Source: an uncultured Bacteroidota bacterium
GTDB lineage: Bacteria > Bacteroidota > Bacteroidia > Chitinophagales > Chitinophagaceae
Assembly: GCA_946479535.1 (NCBI GenBank)
Contig: CAMLGP010000132.1
Coordinates: 1 to 7,268 of the forward strand
Direction of reading: 5' to 3'
DNA length: 7,268 nt
In this document: positions 1-5,306 of the stretch, piece after piece
Layout of the letters: every line of letters starts with the position of its first letter
Numbering within the stretch: the stretch's first letter is position 1
The notes under the pieces: model-generated
The model's database searches: none
What the model saw: the letters and a program-made list of their open reading frames with translations, nothing else
What the model was told of the DNA's origin: nothing
Translations under genes and position numbers: made by a program

Positions 1-1002
1 TTCTGCGCACCGATATTTATGTTCCTCTCGGGAACCTCCGCTTACCTGGTTGGAGTGAGAAAAGGGAAGCATGCACTTGCAAAATTTCTGTTCACCCGGG
101 GATTATGGCTGATCATCCTGGAAATGACAGTCATCAATTTCGCATGGTATTTCAATGTTACTTTTCCTGTAGTTGATTTTATAGTGATCTGGGCCCTGGG
201 GATAAGCATGGTATTTCTTGCGGCGCTTATTTATTTGCCGATACCTGTTATACTGGTCATTAGCCTGGTAATGATATTTGGACATAATCTGCTTGACCCG
301 ATCCGGGTACCAGGAGAGGGTGTTGATGCTATAGGCTGGTCACTGCTTCATCAACAGAATATTTATTTCAAAGGGCATTTTACGCTGTTTGTAGGTTATC
401 CCATGATCCCGTGGATGGGTGTAATGTCTCTGGGTTATTGTGTGGGTACATTGTATAACAAAGCATTTCCGGCAGCAAAAAGAAAAAAGTGGCTGATGAT
501 TTATGGTTTATCTGCAATTGCCCTGTTCATTATCATTCGCTACATTAATCAATATGGAGATTCTTTTCACTGGAGTACTCAAAAATCAGCTGTATTTACC
601 TTTCTTTCCTTCCTGAACGTTTCAAAATATCCACCATCACTATTATATCTGCTGATGACGCTTGGGCCCGCTCTTGTTTTTCTTTCATTGACAGAAAACA
701 GCCGCTCCTGGCTGTCGGAAAGAATAAAGGTGATTGGTCGCGTGCCAATGTTTTACTATTTGATCCACTTATATATCATCCATATCATCGCCTTATTTGC
801 CACTTATTTCTGCGGACATACGCCAGGTGATATGGTATTGACCGCCTGGATTGAGTTTGAGCCGAAACTTAAAGGTTACGGGTTTTCCCTGGGTGTTGTT
901 TACCTTGTCTGGGCTTCCATAGTGATGATGCTTTATTTCCTTTGCAAGTGGTATGACAGGTATAAGAGAACGCATCAGCAATGGTGGCTGAGCTATTTAT
1001 GA
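1..1002 (+). CDS. Heparan-alpha-glucosaminide N-acetyltransferase-like (DUF1624/COG3503) membrane protein, 5' end missing
   Basis: The reading frame is open from base 1, so the start lies upstream; the first Met at 19 is internal because the residues before it (FCAPIF, leading into MFLSGTSAYL) already fit the family motif. About 333 residues are present, and I estimate some 60 N-terminal residues are missing, including the first membrane helix. The rest has about eight or nine hydrophobic spans, for example around bases 100-160, 170-240, 240-290, 380-450, 490-540, 640-690, 740-800 and 890-940. Family hallmarks are FCAPIFMFLSGTSAYL, the YPMIPWMGV segment, YPPSLLYLLMTLGP, and the C-terminal WWLSYL. 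The eukaryotic relative transfers acetyl groups across the lysosomal membrane; bacterial members sit in the cytoplasmic membrane and their substrate is mostly unknown. The family call is firm, the acyltransferase role is inferred. It ends at TGA 1000-1002, followed directly by a small stem-loop. Confidence 0.85.
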   Translation, partial: FCAPIFMFLSGTSAYLVGVRKGKHALAKFLFTRGLWLIILEMTVINFAWYFNVTFPVVDFIVIWALGISMVFLAALIYLPIPVILVISLVMIFGHNLLDPIRVPGEGVDAIGWSLLHQQNIYFKGHFTLFVGYPMIPWMGVMSLGYCVGTLYNKAFPAAKRKKWLMIYGLSAIALFIIIRYINQYGDSFHWSTQKSAVFTFLSFLNVSKYPPSLLYLLMTLGPALVFLSLTENSRSWLSERIKVIGRVPMFYYLIHLYIIHIIALFATYFCGHTPGDMVLTAWIEFEPKLKGYGFSLGVVYLVWASIVMMLYFLCKWYDRYKRTHQQWWLSYL

Positions 1003-1006
1003 TTGT

Positions 1007-1023
1007 ACTGCTTTGTAAGCAGT
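1007..1023 (+). terminator. Short stem-loop just after the membrane-protein stop codon
   Basis: ACTGCTT (1007-1013) pairs perfectly with AAGCAGT (1017-1023) around a 3-base loop, starting 5 bases after the stop codon. There is no T-run behind it, so it is a poor intrinsic terminator; it may protect the 3' end of the message or be chance. Confidence 0.3.
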
Positions 1024-1158
1024 CATTCCGGCGAGATGGCTCAATAAGAATTGTAATTAGTGATCAAATTTGCATTCAGGGACTGATAATTCAGCCTGCA
1101 ATCTCTCTATATTTAAGAGTTATTGCCTACGAACCTAATAGATTAATCATTAATTCCT

Positions 1159-1182
1159 AAAATTGTTTTATAATACAATTTT
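1159..1182. other. AT-rich inverted repeat
   Basis: AAAATTGT (1159-1166) and ACAATTTT (1175-1182) are perfect reverse complements around an 8-base loop that contains TATAAT. The stem has almost no GC, so it would be weak in RNA. It could be a protein-binding dyad or chance in AT-rich DNA. Confidence 0.25.
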
Positions 1183-1294
1183 TGGTTCACGAGATTTGTC
1201 AAACGTTATCTGAATATACCTCCTTGCGCCCCGGCTCTGAATCATCTTATTAAATGTAATACCAATGATCCTGATTGGACGGCTAAAGTAAAGT

Positions 1295-1314
1295 AGCATT
1301 GTATTTACATTGCT
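1295..1314. promoter_or_regulatory. Imperfect palindrome, candidate operator upstream of the aldo/keto reductase
   Basis: The half-sites AGCA-t-TGTA (1295-1303) and TACA-t-TGCT (1306-1314) are mirror images, with a single T-T mismatch in each arm and a two-base centre. The element lies 67 bases before the reductase ATG and just upstream of the strong hairpin, where an operator or promoter would be expected. The regulator is unknown and no second copy was seen in the window. Confidence 0.3.
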
Positions 1315-1318
1315 ATTA

Positions 1319-1358
1319 AATTAACCCTCTTGTTTCTACAGGAGGGTTAATTATTTTT
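1319..1358 (+). terminator. Terminator-like hairpin with T-tract, in or before the leader of the aldo/keto reductase
   Basis: Bases 1319-1329 pair with 1342-1352 in an 11-bp perfect stem (core TTAACCCTC/GAGGGTTAA) plus one T-G wobble, around a 10-base loop. TTATTTTT follows at 1351-1358. This is a standard intrinsic terminator shape. It lies more than 300 bases past the membrane-protein stop but only 22 bases before the reductase ATG, too close to leave room for a separate downstream promoter. It therefore either ends upstream read-through while overlapping the reductase promoter, or acts as an attenuator in the reductase leader. Confidence 0.6.
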
Positions 1359-1380
1359 GGGAAAGTTAAAACATCAAATT

Positions 1381-2388
1381 ATGAAATACAGGAATCTTGG
1401 AACCACGGGCGAAAACTTATCTGCCATTGGCCTTGGCTGCATGGGCATGAGCTTTGCCTATGGCCAGCGGAATGATGAGGAATCTATTGCAACCCTGAAT
1501 AAAGCACTGGAATTGGGAATAAATTTCTGGGACACAGCTGATATGTATGGCTTTGGGCATAATGAGGAACTGATATCAAAGGTGCTTGTGCCCAATCGAA
1601 AAAAAGTTTTCATTGCCACCAAATTCGGGTTTCGGCAGGCAGAGCCGGAAGACAAAAGTTTGCCCGGTACGGGTGCCACTTATATAGACGCATCGCCGGC
1701 CTATATCAAAGCGGCTGTTGAAAAGAGCTTAAAGCGTTTAGGTATTGAAACCATTGATCTTTATTATGCACACCGCGTTGATCTAAAAATTCCCATTGAA
1801 GAAACAGTAGGTGCCATGGCTGAGCTGGTTAAGGAAGGCAAGATCCGTTACCTTGGATTGTCAGAAGCATCTGCCAGTTCAATCCGGAAAGCACACGGGG
1901 TTCATTCCATTGCTGCATTACAGAGTGAATATTCCCTGCTGACCCGCGATGTTGAAGGTGAGATACTGAACACCATTCGTGAACTCGGCATATCACTGGT
2001 TGCTTATAGTCCGCTGGCCAGAGGCCTGGTTACTGCAACAGTAAAAGATGCCAATCAGCTGGAAAAGGATGATTACAGACGGGTAATACCGCGGTTTAAA
2101 GAAGAATACTGGCAAAACAATACAAAGCTTGTCAGTGAATTTGCGGATCTGGCTAAAGAAAAAAATTGCACGCCCTCTCAATTGGCACTTGCATGGGTAT
2201 TGGCCCAGGGTGAGGATATTATACCAATACCGGGTACAAAGCAGCGTAAATACCTGGCTGAAAATGCAGCAGCAGTGGATATGCAATTGACTGAAGCTGA
2301 ATTAAAGAAGATTGAAGAACTGCTGAGTAAATATCCGGATACAGGGAAACGCTATAGTGAAGGAGCCCTTAAACTTGTTAATCATTAA
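1381..2388 (+). CDS. Aldo/keto reductase, NADP(H)-dependent oxidoreductase
   Basis: A complete 335-residue protein, the usual length for bacterial aldo/keto reductases of the AKR13/YakC-like type. These cytosolic TIM-barrel enzymes reduce aldehydes or ketones with NADPH. The catalytic tetrad is all present: Asp51 and Tyr56 in DTADMYG, Lys81 in ATKFG, and His131 in YYAHRVD. Cofactor-binding segments are YSPLARGLV in the middle and [12 protein letters not shown] near residues 284-295. The ATG at 1381 is chosen because the family begins M-x-Y-R-x-L-G. An in-frame TTG at 1357 would add eight residues (MGKLKHQI); it has an AGGAGG 11 bases upstream, but that sequence is inside the hairpin stem and Shine-Dalgarno use is rare in this phylum. 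The physiological substrate cannot be read from the sequence. The gene appears to stand alone, with 168 bases before the next one. Confidence 0.93.
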   Translation: MKYRNLGTTGENLSAIGLGCMGMSFAYGQRNDEESIATLNKALELGINFWDTADMYGFGHNEELISKVLVPNRKKVFIATKFGFRQAEPEDKSLPGTGATYIDASPAYIKAAVEKSLKRLGIETIDLYYAHRVDLKIPIEETVGAMAELVKEGKIRYLGLSEASASSIRKAHGVHSIAALQSEYSLLTRDVEGEILNTIRELGISLVAYSPLARGLVTATVKDANQLEKDDYRRVIPRFKEEYWQNNTKLVSEFADLAKEKNCTPSQLALAWVLAQGEDIIPIPGTKQRKYLAENAAAVDMQLTEAELKKIEELLSKYPDTGKRYSEGALKLVNH

Positions 2389-2518
2389 CACAAAAGAGTA
2401 AGGAAACAAAGAATTTTTAGGTGTTAGAGAGCTACGCAGGCGCAGGAATGAATGCAGGCTTTTAGAAAAAGAGACCGAAAACCCGTTGGTAAAGCTTATG
2501 TATCCTTTTACACCACAG

Positions 2519-2533
2519 TGGCACAGCTCTTGC
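2519..2533 (+). promoter_or_regulatory. Sigma-54 (RpoN) -24/-12 promoter
   Basis: TGGCAC (2519-2524), five bases, then TTGC (2530-2533) matches the sigma-54 consensus at all ten core positions with correct spacing: second G of GG to C of GC is 12 bases. It is intergenic, points toward the 48-residue gene, and predicts a transcript start near 2545, about 12 bases before its ATG. Sigma-54 promoters need an enhancer-binding activator; none is encoded in this window. Confidence 0.7.
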
Positions 2534-2537
2534 CTTT

Positions 2538-2563
2538 GTATCATAAAACGATAATTATGATAC
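2538..2563. repeat. Perfect 9-bp inverted repeat across the start codon of the 48-residue gene
   Basis: GTATCATAA (2538-2546) and TTATGATAC (2555-2563) are exact reverse complements with an 8-base spacer. The right arm contains the ATG at 2557. The left arm begins five bases after the sigma-54 -12 element and covers the predicted transcript start. It could be a DNA operator; if transcription starts further upstream, the same repeat would form an RNA hairpin that hides the start codon. Confidence 0.4.
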
Positions 2564-2703
2564 GTAAATTAAAATCAGGGTACAGGATCTATTCCAGAAA
2601 GAAAGATCCCAAAACTGGCAAGCGCAAAAACTTGGGAACTTTTTCATCAATGGCGGCCGCCAAAAAACATGAAAGAGAAATCCAGTATTTTAAACATCAT
2701 TGA
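2557..2703 (+). CDS. Small highly basic conserved-type protein, 48 residues, function unknown
   Basis: The frame encodes 48 residues with 15 Lys/Arg and only 3 acidic residues, so it should bind nucleic acid or another polyanion. The layout is MIRKLKSG-YRIYSRKK-DPKTGKRKNLGTF, then an alanine- and lysine-rich stretch AAAKKHEREIQYF. This suggests two or three beta strands with a turn at DPKTGKR followed by one helix. The order resembles the Arm/AP2-like DNA-binding fold at the N-terminus of tyrosine recombinases, but no recombinase is attached. I recall similar tiny proteins in other environmental bacteria but cannot verify that. The ATG at 2557 is preferred over the in-frame ATG at 2452: the protein character begins here, the leader is A-rich, and the sigma-54 promoter lies between the two starts. 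TGA is at 2701-2703. Expression is probably RpoN-dependent. Confidence 0.75.
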   Translation: MIRKLKSGYRIYSRKKDPKTGKRKNLGTFSSMAAAKKHEREIQYFKHH

Positions 2704-2807
2704 TAAATCTTTTCCGCTATTACTCCCCAACCAACCTTTGAATGGCTGACGCCAATGAAGAAAAAGTGAAGTTTATGGCAGTCCGGCTGGCCTTTCCAGG
2801 CAGCAGA

Positions 2808-2822
2808 TGGCTCACTTCTTGT
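2808..2822 (+). promoter_or_regulatory. Weak sigma-54-like element upstream of the 38-residue gene
   Basis: TGGCTC, five bases, then TTGT has the correct -24/-12 spacing and an intact GG, but T replaces the important C at -12 and CTC replaces CAC. It predicts a start near 2834, about 60 bases before the ATG at 2896. It is notable only because a strong site lies 289 bases upstream. Confidence 0.2.
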
Positions 2823-2895
2823 TACTGACGAATGTGGAAATGAGAGCTGTAGGGGGAGCTATAAAAAGTAGTTAATAATTAATAAATATAAAATC

Positions 2896-3012
2896 ATGCG
2901 GAATTGGCTCAGAACATTAATTGCAGGCTATGCAGGGTATAAATGGGGAGGAGGCTGCCTTGGATTTATAGCTGTTTTTGCCATAGTTTACTGGCTATTG
3001 GGGCATTGTTAG
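2896..3012 (+). CDS. Small membrane protein, 38 residues, function unknown
   Basis: ATG at 2896 opens a 38-residue frame ending with TAG at 3010-3012. The first part is polar and basic (MRNWLRTLIAGYAGYKWGGG). After a Gly-rich hinge, a hydrophobic segment (CLGFIAVFAIVYWLLG) of about 16 residues could span or insert in the membrane, ending in HC. The charge pattern predicts the N-terminus inside. The leader AATAAATATAAAATC is typical of translated Bacteroidota starts. Two cysteines flank the hydrophobic segment (residues 21 and 38). It sits between the 48-residue gene and the response regulator, all on the + strand, 115 bases before the latter. I do not recognise a named family. It may also be non-coding, since the frame is short, but the composition is not what random AT-rich sequence gives. 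Confidence 0.55.
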   Translation: MRNWLRTLIAGYAGYKWGGGCLGFIAVFAIVYWLLGHC

Positions 3013-3127
3013 GCAAATTACTGAAGACCCCCGGAAGCAGCATTTAACATCACTAAATTATCCCAATCTATTAAATTAGGATTGATTTTTGTACTTATCT
3101 TCAGCCTGTCTATACATACAGCGTTGA

Positions 3128-3505
3128 ATGAAGAATACTATTATCATTTTTGATGACGATGCGGAGATCTTGCAGATATGTGCGATTATTCTAGAATCCA
3201 AGGGCTTCAGGGTTGTAACGGCAAATAATTGTGATGATGTGGCTCAAAAGATCATTGATGCAGGAGCCCATGTTATCCTGATGGATAACAGTATACCGCA
3301 ATCCGGAGGTATTGCAGCCACGAGGATTATCAAGGAAACGCAGGAAACCAGACATATCCCTGTAATATTTTTCAGCGCCAATTTTAATGTGGAAACCCTC
3401 AGTCGCCAGGCCGGGGCTGAATACCACCTTGCAAAACCATTTGACATAGCTCAACTGGAAACGCTGGTTCTGGAGGCGCTTAAAGGAAATAGCGTTCCCC
3501 AGTAA
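3128..3505 (+). CDS. Single-domain response regulator (receiver only)
   Basis: A complete 125-residue CheY-like receiver domain with no output domain. The acidic pocket is Asp10/Asp11 (FDDDAE), the phospho-acceptor Asp53 (ILMDNSIP), the switch Ser83 (IFFSAN) and Lys103 with cis-Pro104 (LAKPFD), so it should be phosphorylated by a kinase. The loop after the acceptor (DNSIPQSGG) differs from the usual DxxMPxMDG form. It converges with the CheB gene across only 21 bases, in which I see no hairpin terminator. Its partner is unknown; the hybrid kinase on the opposite strand is a candidate. A TTTG (3088-3091) and TATACATA (3111-3118) have the spacing of a Bacteroidota promoter, but the -7 match is poor. 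Receiver-only regulators normally act by protein contact or as relay intermediates. Confidence 0.92.
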   Translation: MKNTIIIFDDDAEILQICAIILESKGFRVVTANNCDDVAQKIIDAGAHVILMDNSIPQSGGIAATRIIKETQETRHIPVIFFSANFNVETLSRQAGAEYHLAKPFDIAQLETLVLEALKGNSVPQ

Positions 3506-3526
3506 TCAGCCATATTCCAACTCCAC

Positions 3527-4093
3527 TTATTGTAATTCTTCGAGGAAATTCCTTATTTCAGAGGTATTAAAAATATGGTCGGCAATATTCTTATGGATGG
3601 CCTGAAGAGGCATATAGGGCACTTCCGCATCAGTTGGTTCCTGTACAATTGCAATTCCCTTCTTTTCCTTTACATAAGCCAATCCTTCTGCACCGTCTGA
3701 ATTTGCGCCGGACAATAAAATACACACGAGTGAACTTCCAAATACATCGGCTGCTGATTGAAAACTGACATCAATGCTGGGACGGCAAAAGTTTACTTTT
3801 TCTGAATAATCCAGAGTAAAACTTCCATCCTTCTCAAACAGGAGGTGATAATCAGGCGGACATACGTATATCCAGCCATGATCCGGAACATCCTTTTCCT
3901 CAATTTCCCTGGCAGGTATACCCGTTTTAGCTGTGATAATTTCCTCCAGGCCCTGCTCTGAGGCCTGGCTGCGATGAATAACAATGATAACAGGAACCGG
4001 GTTTTTACTCTCCATGCCTTTAAACAATTTAAATATTGCCTGCAGGCTTCCGGCTGATCCCCCAATTAAAATTATTCTCCGCTTCTGCGTCAT
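3527..4093 (-). CDS. cheB: CheB-type protein-glutamate methylesterase, catalytic domain only
   Basis: A complete 188-residue protein equal to the catalytic half of CheB; the usual N-terminal receiver is absent. CheB removes methyl groups from glutamate side chains, classically on chemoreceptors, releasing methanol, and can deamidate glutamine. The triad is Ser13 in IGGSAGS, His40 in VIHRSQ, and Asp133 in SGANSDGAEG; family features such as YVCPPDYHLL and RPSIDVSF are also present. Without its own receiver, activity must be controlled by other means, perhaps by a neighbouring receiver protein or by abundance. Its ATG overlaps the CheR stop codon in ATGA (4093-4090), pointing to translational coupling with the opposing methyltransferase. 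It is the last gene of the operon and meets the + strand response regulator tail to tail. No chemoreceptor, CheA or CheW lies nearby, so the substrate is uncertain. Confidence 0.9.
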   Translation of the reverse strand: MTQKRRIILIGGSAGSLQAIFKLFKGMESKNPVPVIIVIHRSQASEQGLEEIITAKTGIPAREIEEKDVPDHGWIYVCPPDYHLLFEKDGSFTLDYSEKVNFCRPSIDVSFQSAADVFGSSLVCILLSGANSDGAEGLAYVKEKKGIAIVQEPTDAEVPYMPLQAIHKNIADHIFNTSEIRNFLEELQ

Positions 4094-4914
4094 GATTTCT
4101 TCCTCCAGATCTTTTCTTTCCCTAATTGAGTATAGTTTGAGGCAATGGGTGCAAAACGGATAGTTTCCTTGGTACCCAATGCAAGAAAGCCAAAATGTTC
4201 CAGGCTGCTATCAAATAGCTGAAGAACCCGGTCCTGTAATTGCTTATTGAAATAGATCATTACATTCCGGCAAAAAATCAACTGGAAAGAATTGAAAGAA
4301 GAATCTGTAACAAGGTTATGGGTGGAAAAGACCATTTTTTTAGCAAGGCTTTCATCAAATTTCACCAGCTGATAATTGGAAGTATAATAATCTGAAAAAT
4401 CAGATTTCCCGCCGGCAGCAATATAATTGCGGGAATATTGTTGAAGCTGGCTTATGGGGAATATCCCCTGCCTTGCTTTTTCCAAAGCAGCCGGATTGAT
4501 ATCCGTTCCATAAATAAGGGATTTATGCAGTAGCCCTGCTTCTTTTAAGAGAATGGCCATTGAATATACCTCCTCCCCTGTTGCACATCCTGCATGCCAG
4601 ATCCTTATGAAGGGATAACTCGTGAGCACTGGAATAACCTTTTCTACTATGGCCCTGTAAAATCCGGGATCACGTAACATCTCTGTTACGTTTACACTGA
4701 TCTCCTCAACGATATGGCTGAAATAGGCATCACTATTCTTCAACCTGTAGCGAAATTCAGCAAAACTTGTCAGCTTATCATTAATCACAATACGCTGTAT
4801 CCTTCTGCGCAAAGATGCTTTGGAATATTCTGTGAAATCATATCCGTATATCTCCAGCATATCATCCACCAGTGTGTCAATTTCCTCGTCAGATATAATA
4901 AGATTTGATTCCAC
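4090..4914 (-). CDS. cheR: CheR-type protein-glutamate O-methyltransferase
   Basis: A complete 274-residue protein of normal CheR length, with no added PAS or TPR domains. CheR uses S-adenosylmethionine to methylate glutamates on receptor-like proteins. The N-terminal helical domain holds YSKASLRRRI (about 30-39). SVNVTEMLRDPGFY (73-86) is the conserved CheR entry motif. The SAM site is HAGCATGEE (107-115) with acidic Asp138 in YGTDINP, and FCRNVMIYF (214-222) is the other hallmark. The start is GTG at 4914-4912, two bases after the upstream stop; it gives the ISDEEID N-terminus expected of the family, while the next Met (residue 19) would cut into it. It overlaps CheB by four bases, so the writer and eraser of methyl marks are produced together. 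Target proteins are not in the window unless the N-terminal part of the upstream kinase is one. Confidence 0.93.
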   Translation of the reverse strand: MESNLIISDEEIDTLVDDMLEIYGYDFTEYSKASLRRRIQRIVINDKLTSFAEFRYRLKNSDAYFSHIVEEISVNVTEMLRDPGFYRAIVEKVIPVLTSYPFIRIWHAGCATGEEVYSMAILLKEAGLLHKSLIYGTDINPAALEKARQGIFPISQLQQYSRNYIAAGGKSDFSDYYTSNYQLVKFDESLAKKMVFSTHNLVTDSSFNSFQLIFCRNVMIYFNKQLQDRVLQLFDSSLEHFGFLALGTKETIRFAPIASNYTQLGKEKIWRKKS

Positions 4915-4916
4915 TT

Positions 4917-5285
4917 TCAGTTTATTACATATTTACTAAGGATCAGCAGCAATTGATCAACATCAATTGGCTTGGGTATATAATGATCCGCCCCGGCAGC
5001 CAGGCATTTCTCCCTGTCGCCATTCATGGCCTGTGCAGTAACGGCAATAACCGCCAGGTGTCTGTATTTATTATCGCCTTTGATCTCACGAATGGCCTCA
5101 TATCCGTCCATGTCCGGCATCATCATATCCATCAAAACCACTGCTATGGCAGGGTCTTTTTCCAGTAATGCAATTCCATCTCTGGCGCTCAGGGCTGATA
5201 CCGTTAGGAATTCTCTTGATTTCAACGTTGCAGTTAGTGCATAGATATTTTTGTTGTCATCATCTATGATCAAAACCTTATTCAT
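4917..5285 (-). CDS. Single-domain response regulator, similar to the last receiver of the upstream kinase
   Basis: A complete 122-residue receiver domain without output domain. Key residues are Asp8-Asp10 (IIDDDNKN), phospho-acceptor Asp53 (LMDMMMPDMDG), Thr83 (AVTAQAM) and Lys105-Pro106 (IPKPID). It is about half identical, by eye, to the third receiver of the kinase encoded just upstream, sharing MDGYEAI/MDGFEAI, GDREKC and KP-D-DQL segments, so it probably arose by duplication or domain separation. It starts 21 bases after the kinase stop and ends two bases before CheR. It is most likely a phosphate acceptor or relay partner of that kinase and may connect it to CheR/CheB. ATG at 5285-5283 is the only sensible start. 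Confidence 0.94.
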   Translation of the reverse strand: MNKVLIIDDDNKNIYALTATLKSREFLTVSALSARDGIALLEKDPAIAVVLMDMMMPDMDGYEAIREIKGDNKYRHLAVIAVTAQAMNGDREKCLAAGADHYIPKPIDVDQLLLILSKYVIN

Positions 5286-5306
5286 GTGTGCCTGTTAGTT
5301 TTAGTA

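Larger units (their letters stand above)
1003..1380. other. Intergenic region of about 380 bases with several dyads, no gene
   Basis: I see no credible coding frame here. The region is AT-rich and holds four dyads: the stem-loop at 1007-1023, an AT-rich 8-bp hairpin at 1159-1182, an imperfect 20-base palindrome at 1295-1314, and a strong hairpin at 1319-1352. It must contain the promoter of the reductase gene that follows. I cannot find a convincing Bacteroidota-type promoter (TTTG about 20 bases before TAnnTTTG); the closest -7-like string is TAGCATTG near 1294-1301, with no TTTG at the right distance. Confidence 0.7.

Noticed and set aside
1357..1380. In-frame TTG start that would extend the aldo/keto reductase by eight residues, with AGGAGG upstream
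   Set aside because: The family begins at the MKYRNLG segment, the AGGAGG is inside a strong stem, and Shine-Dalgarno use is uncommon in Bacteroidota. Kept only as an alternative.
2181..2195. TGGCACTTGC inside the reductase as a sigma-54 site
   Set aside because: The -24-like and -12-like parts are adjacent, without the required five-base spacer, and lie in coding sequence.
2302..2544. 80-residue minus-strand frame over the reductase 3' end and following gap
   Set aside because: It overlaps conserved reductase coding sequence antisense and has no recognisable features.
2452..2556. 35-residue N-terminal extension of the 48-residue protein from the ATG at 2452
   Set aside because: The sigma-54 promoter and inverted repeat lie inside it, and its composition does not match the compact basic protein that follows.
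2742..2828. 28-residue frame beginning MADANEEKVKFMAVRLA
   Set aside because: The N-terminal part is vaguely reminiscent of a nucleoside/guanine deaminase start, but it ends after 28 residues and no deaminase zinc motif continues in any frame. Too weak to call a gene or a remnant.
2770..2871. Open stretch ending in LLVTDECGNESCRGSYKK in another frame
   Set aside because: No start codon after the preceding stop at 2767-2769 and no recognised family; the cysteine pair alone is not evidence.
3064..3084. CAATC/GATTG stem followed by a T-run, possible terminator of the 38-residue gene
   Set aside because: Only a 5-bp AT-rich stem with an 11-base loop; too weak.
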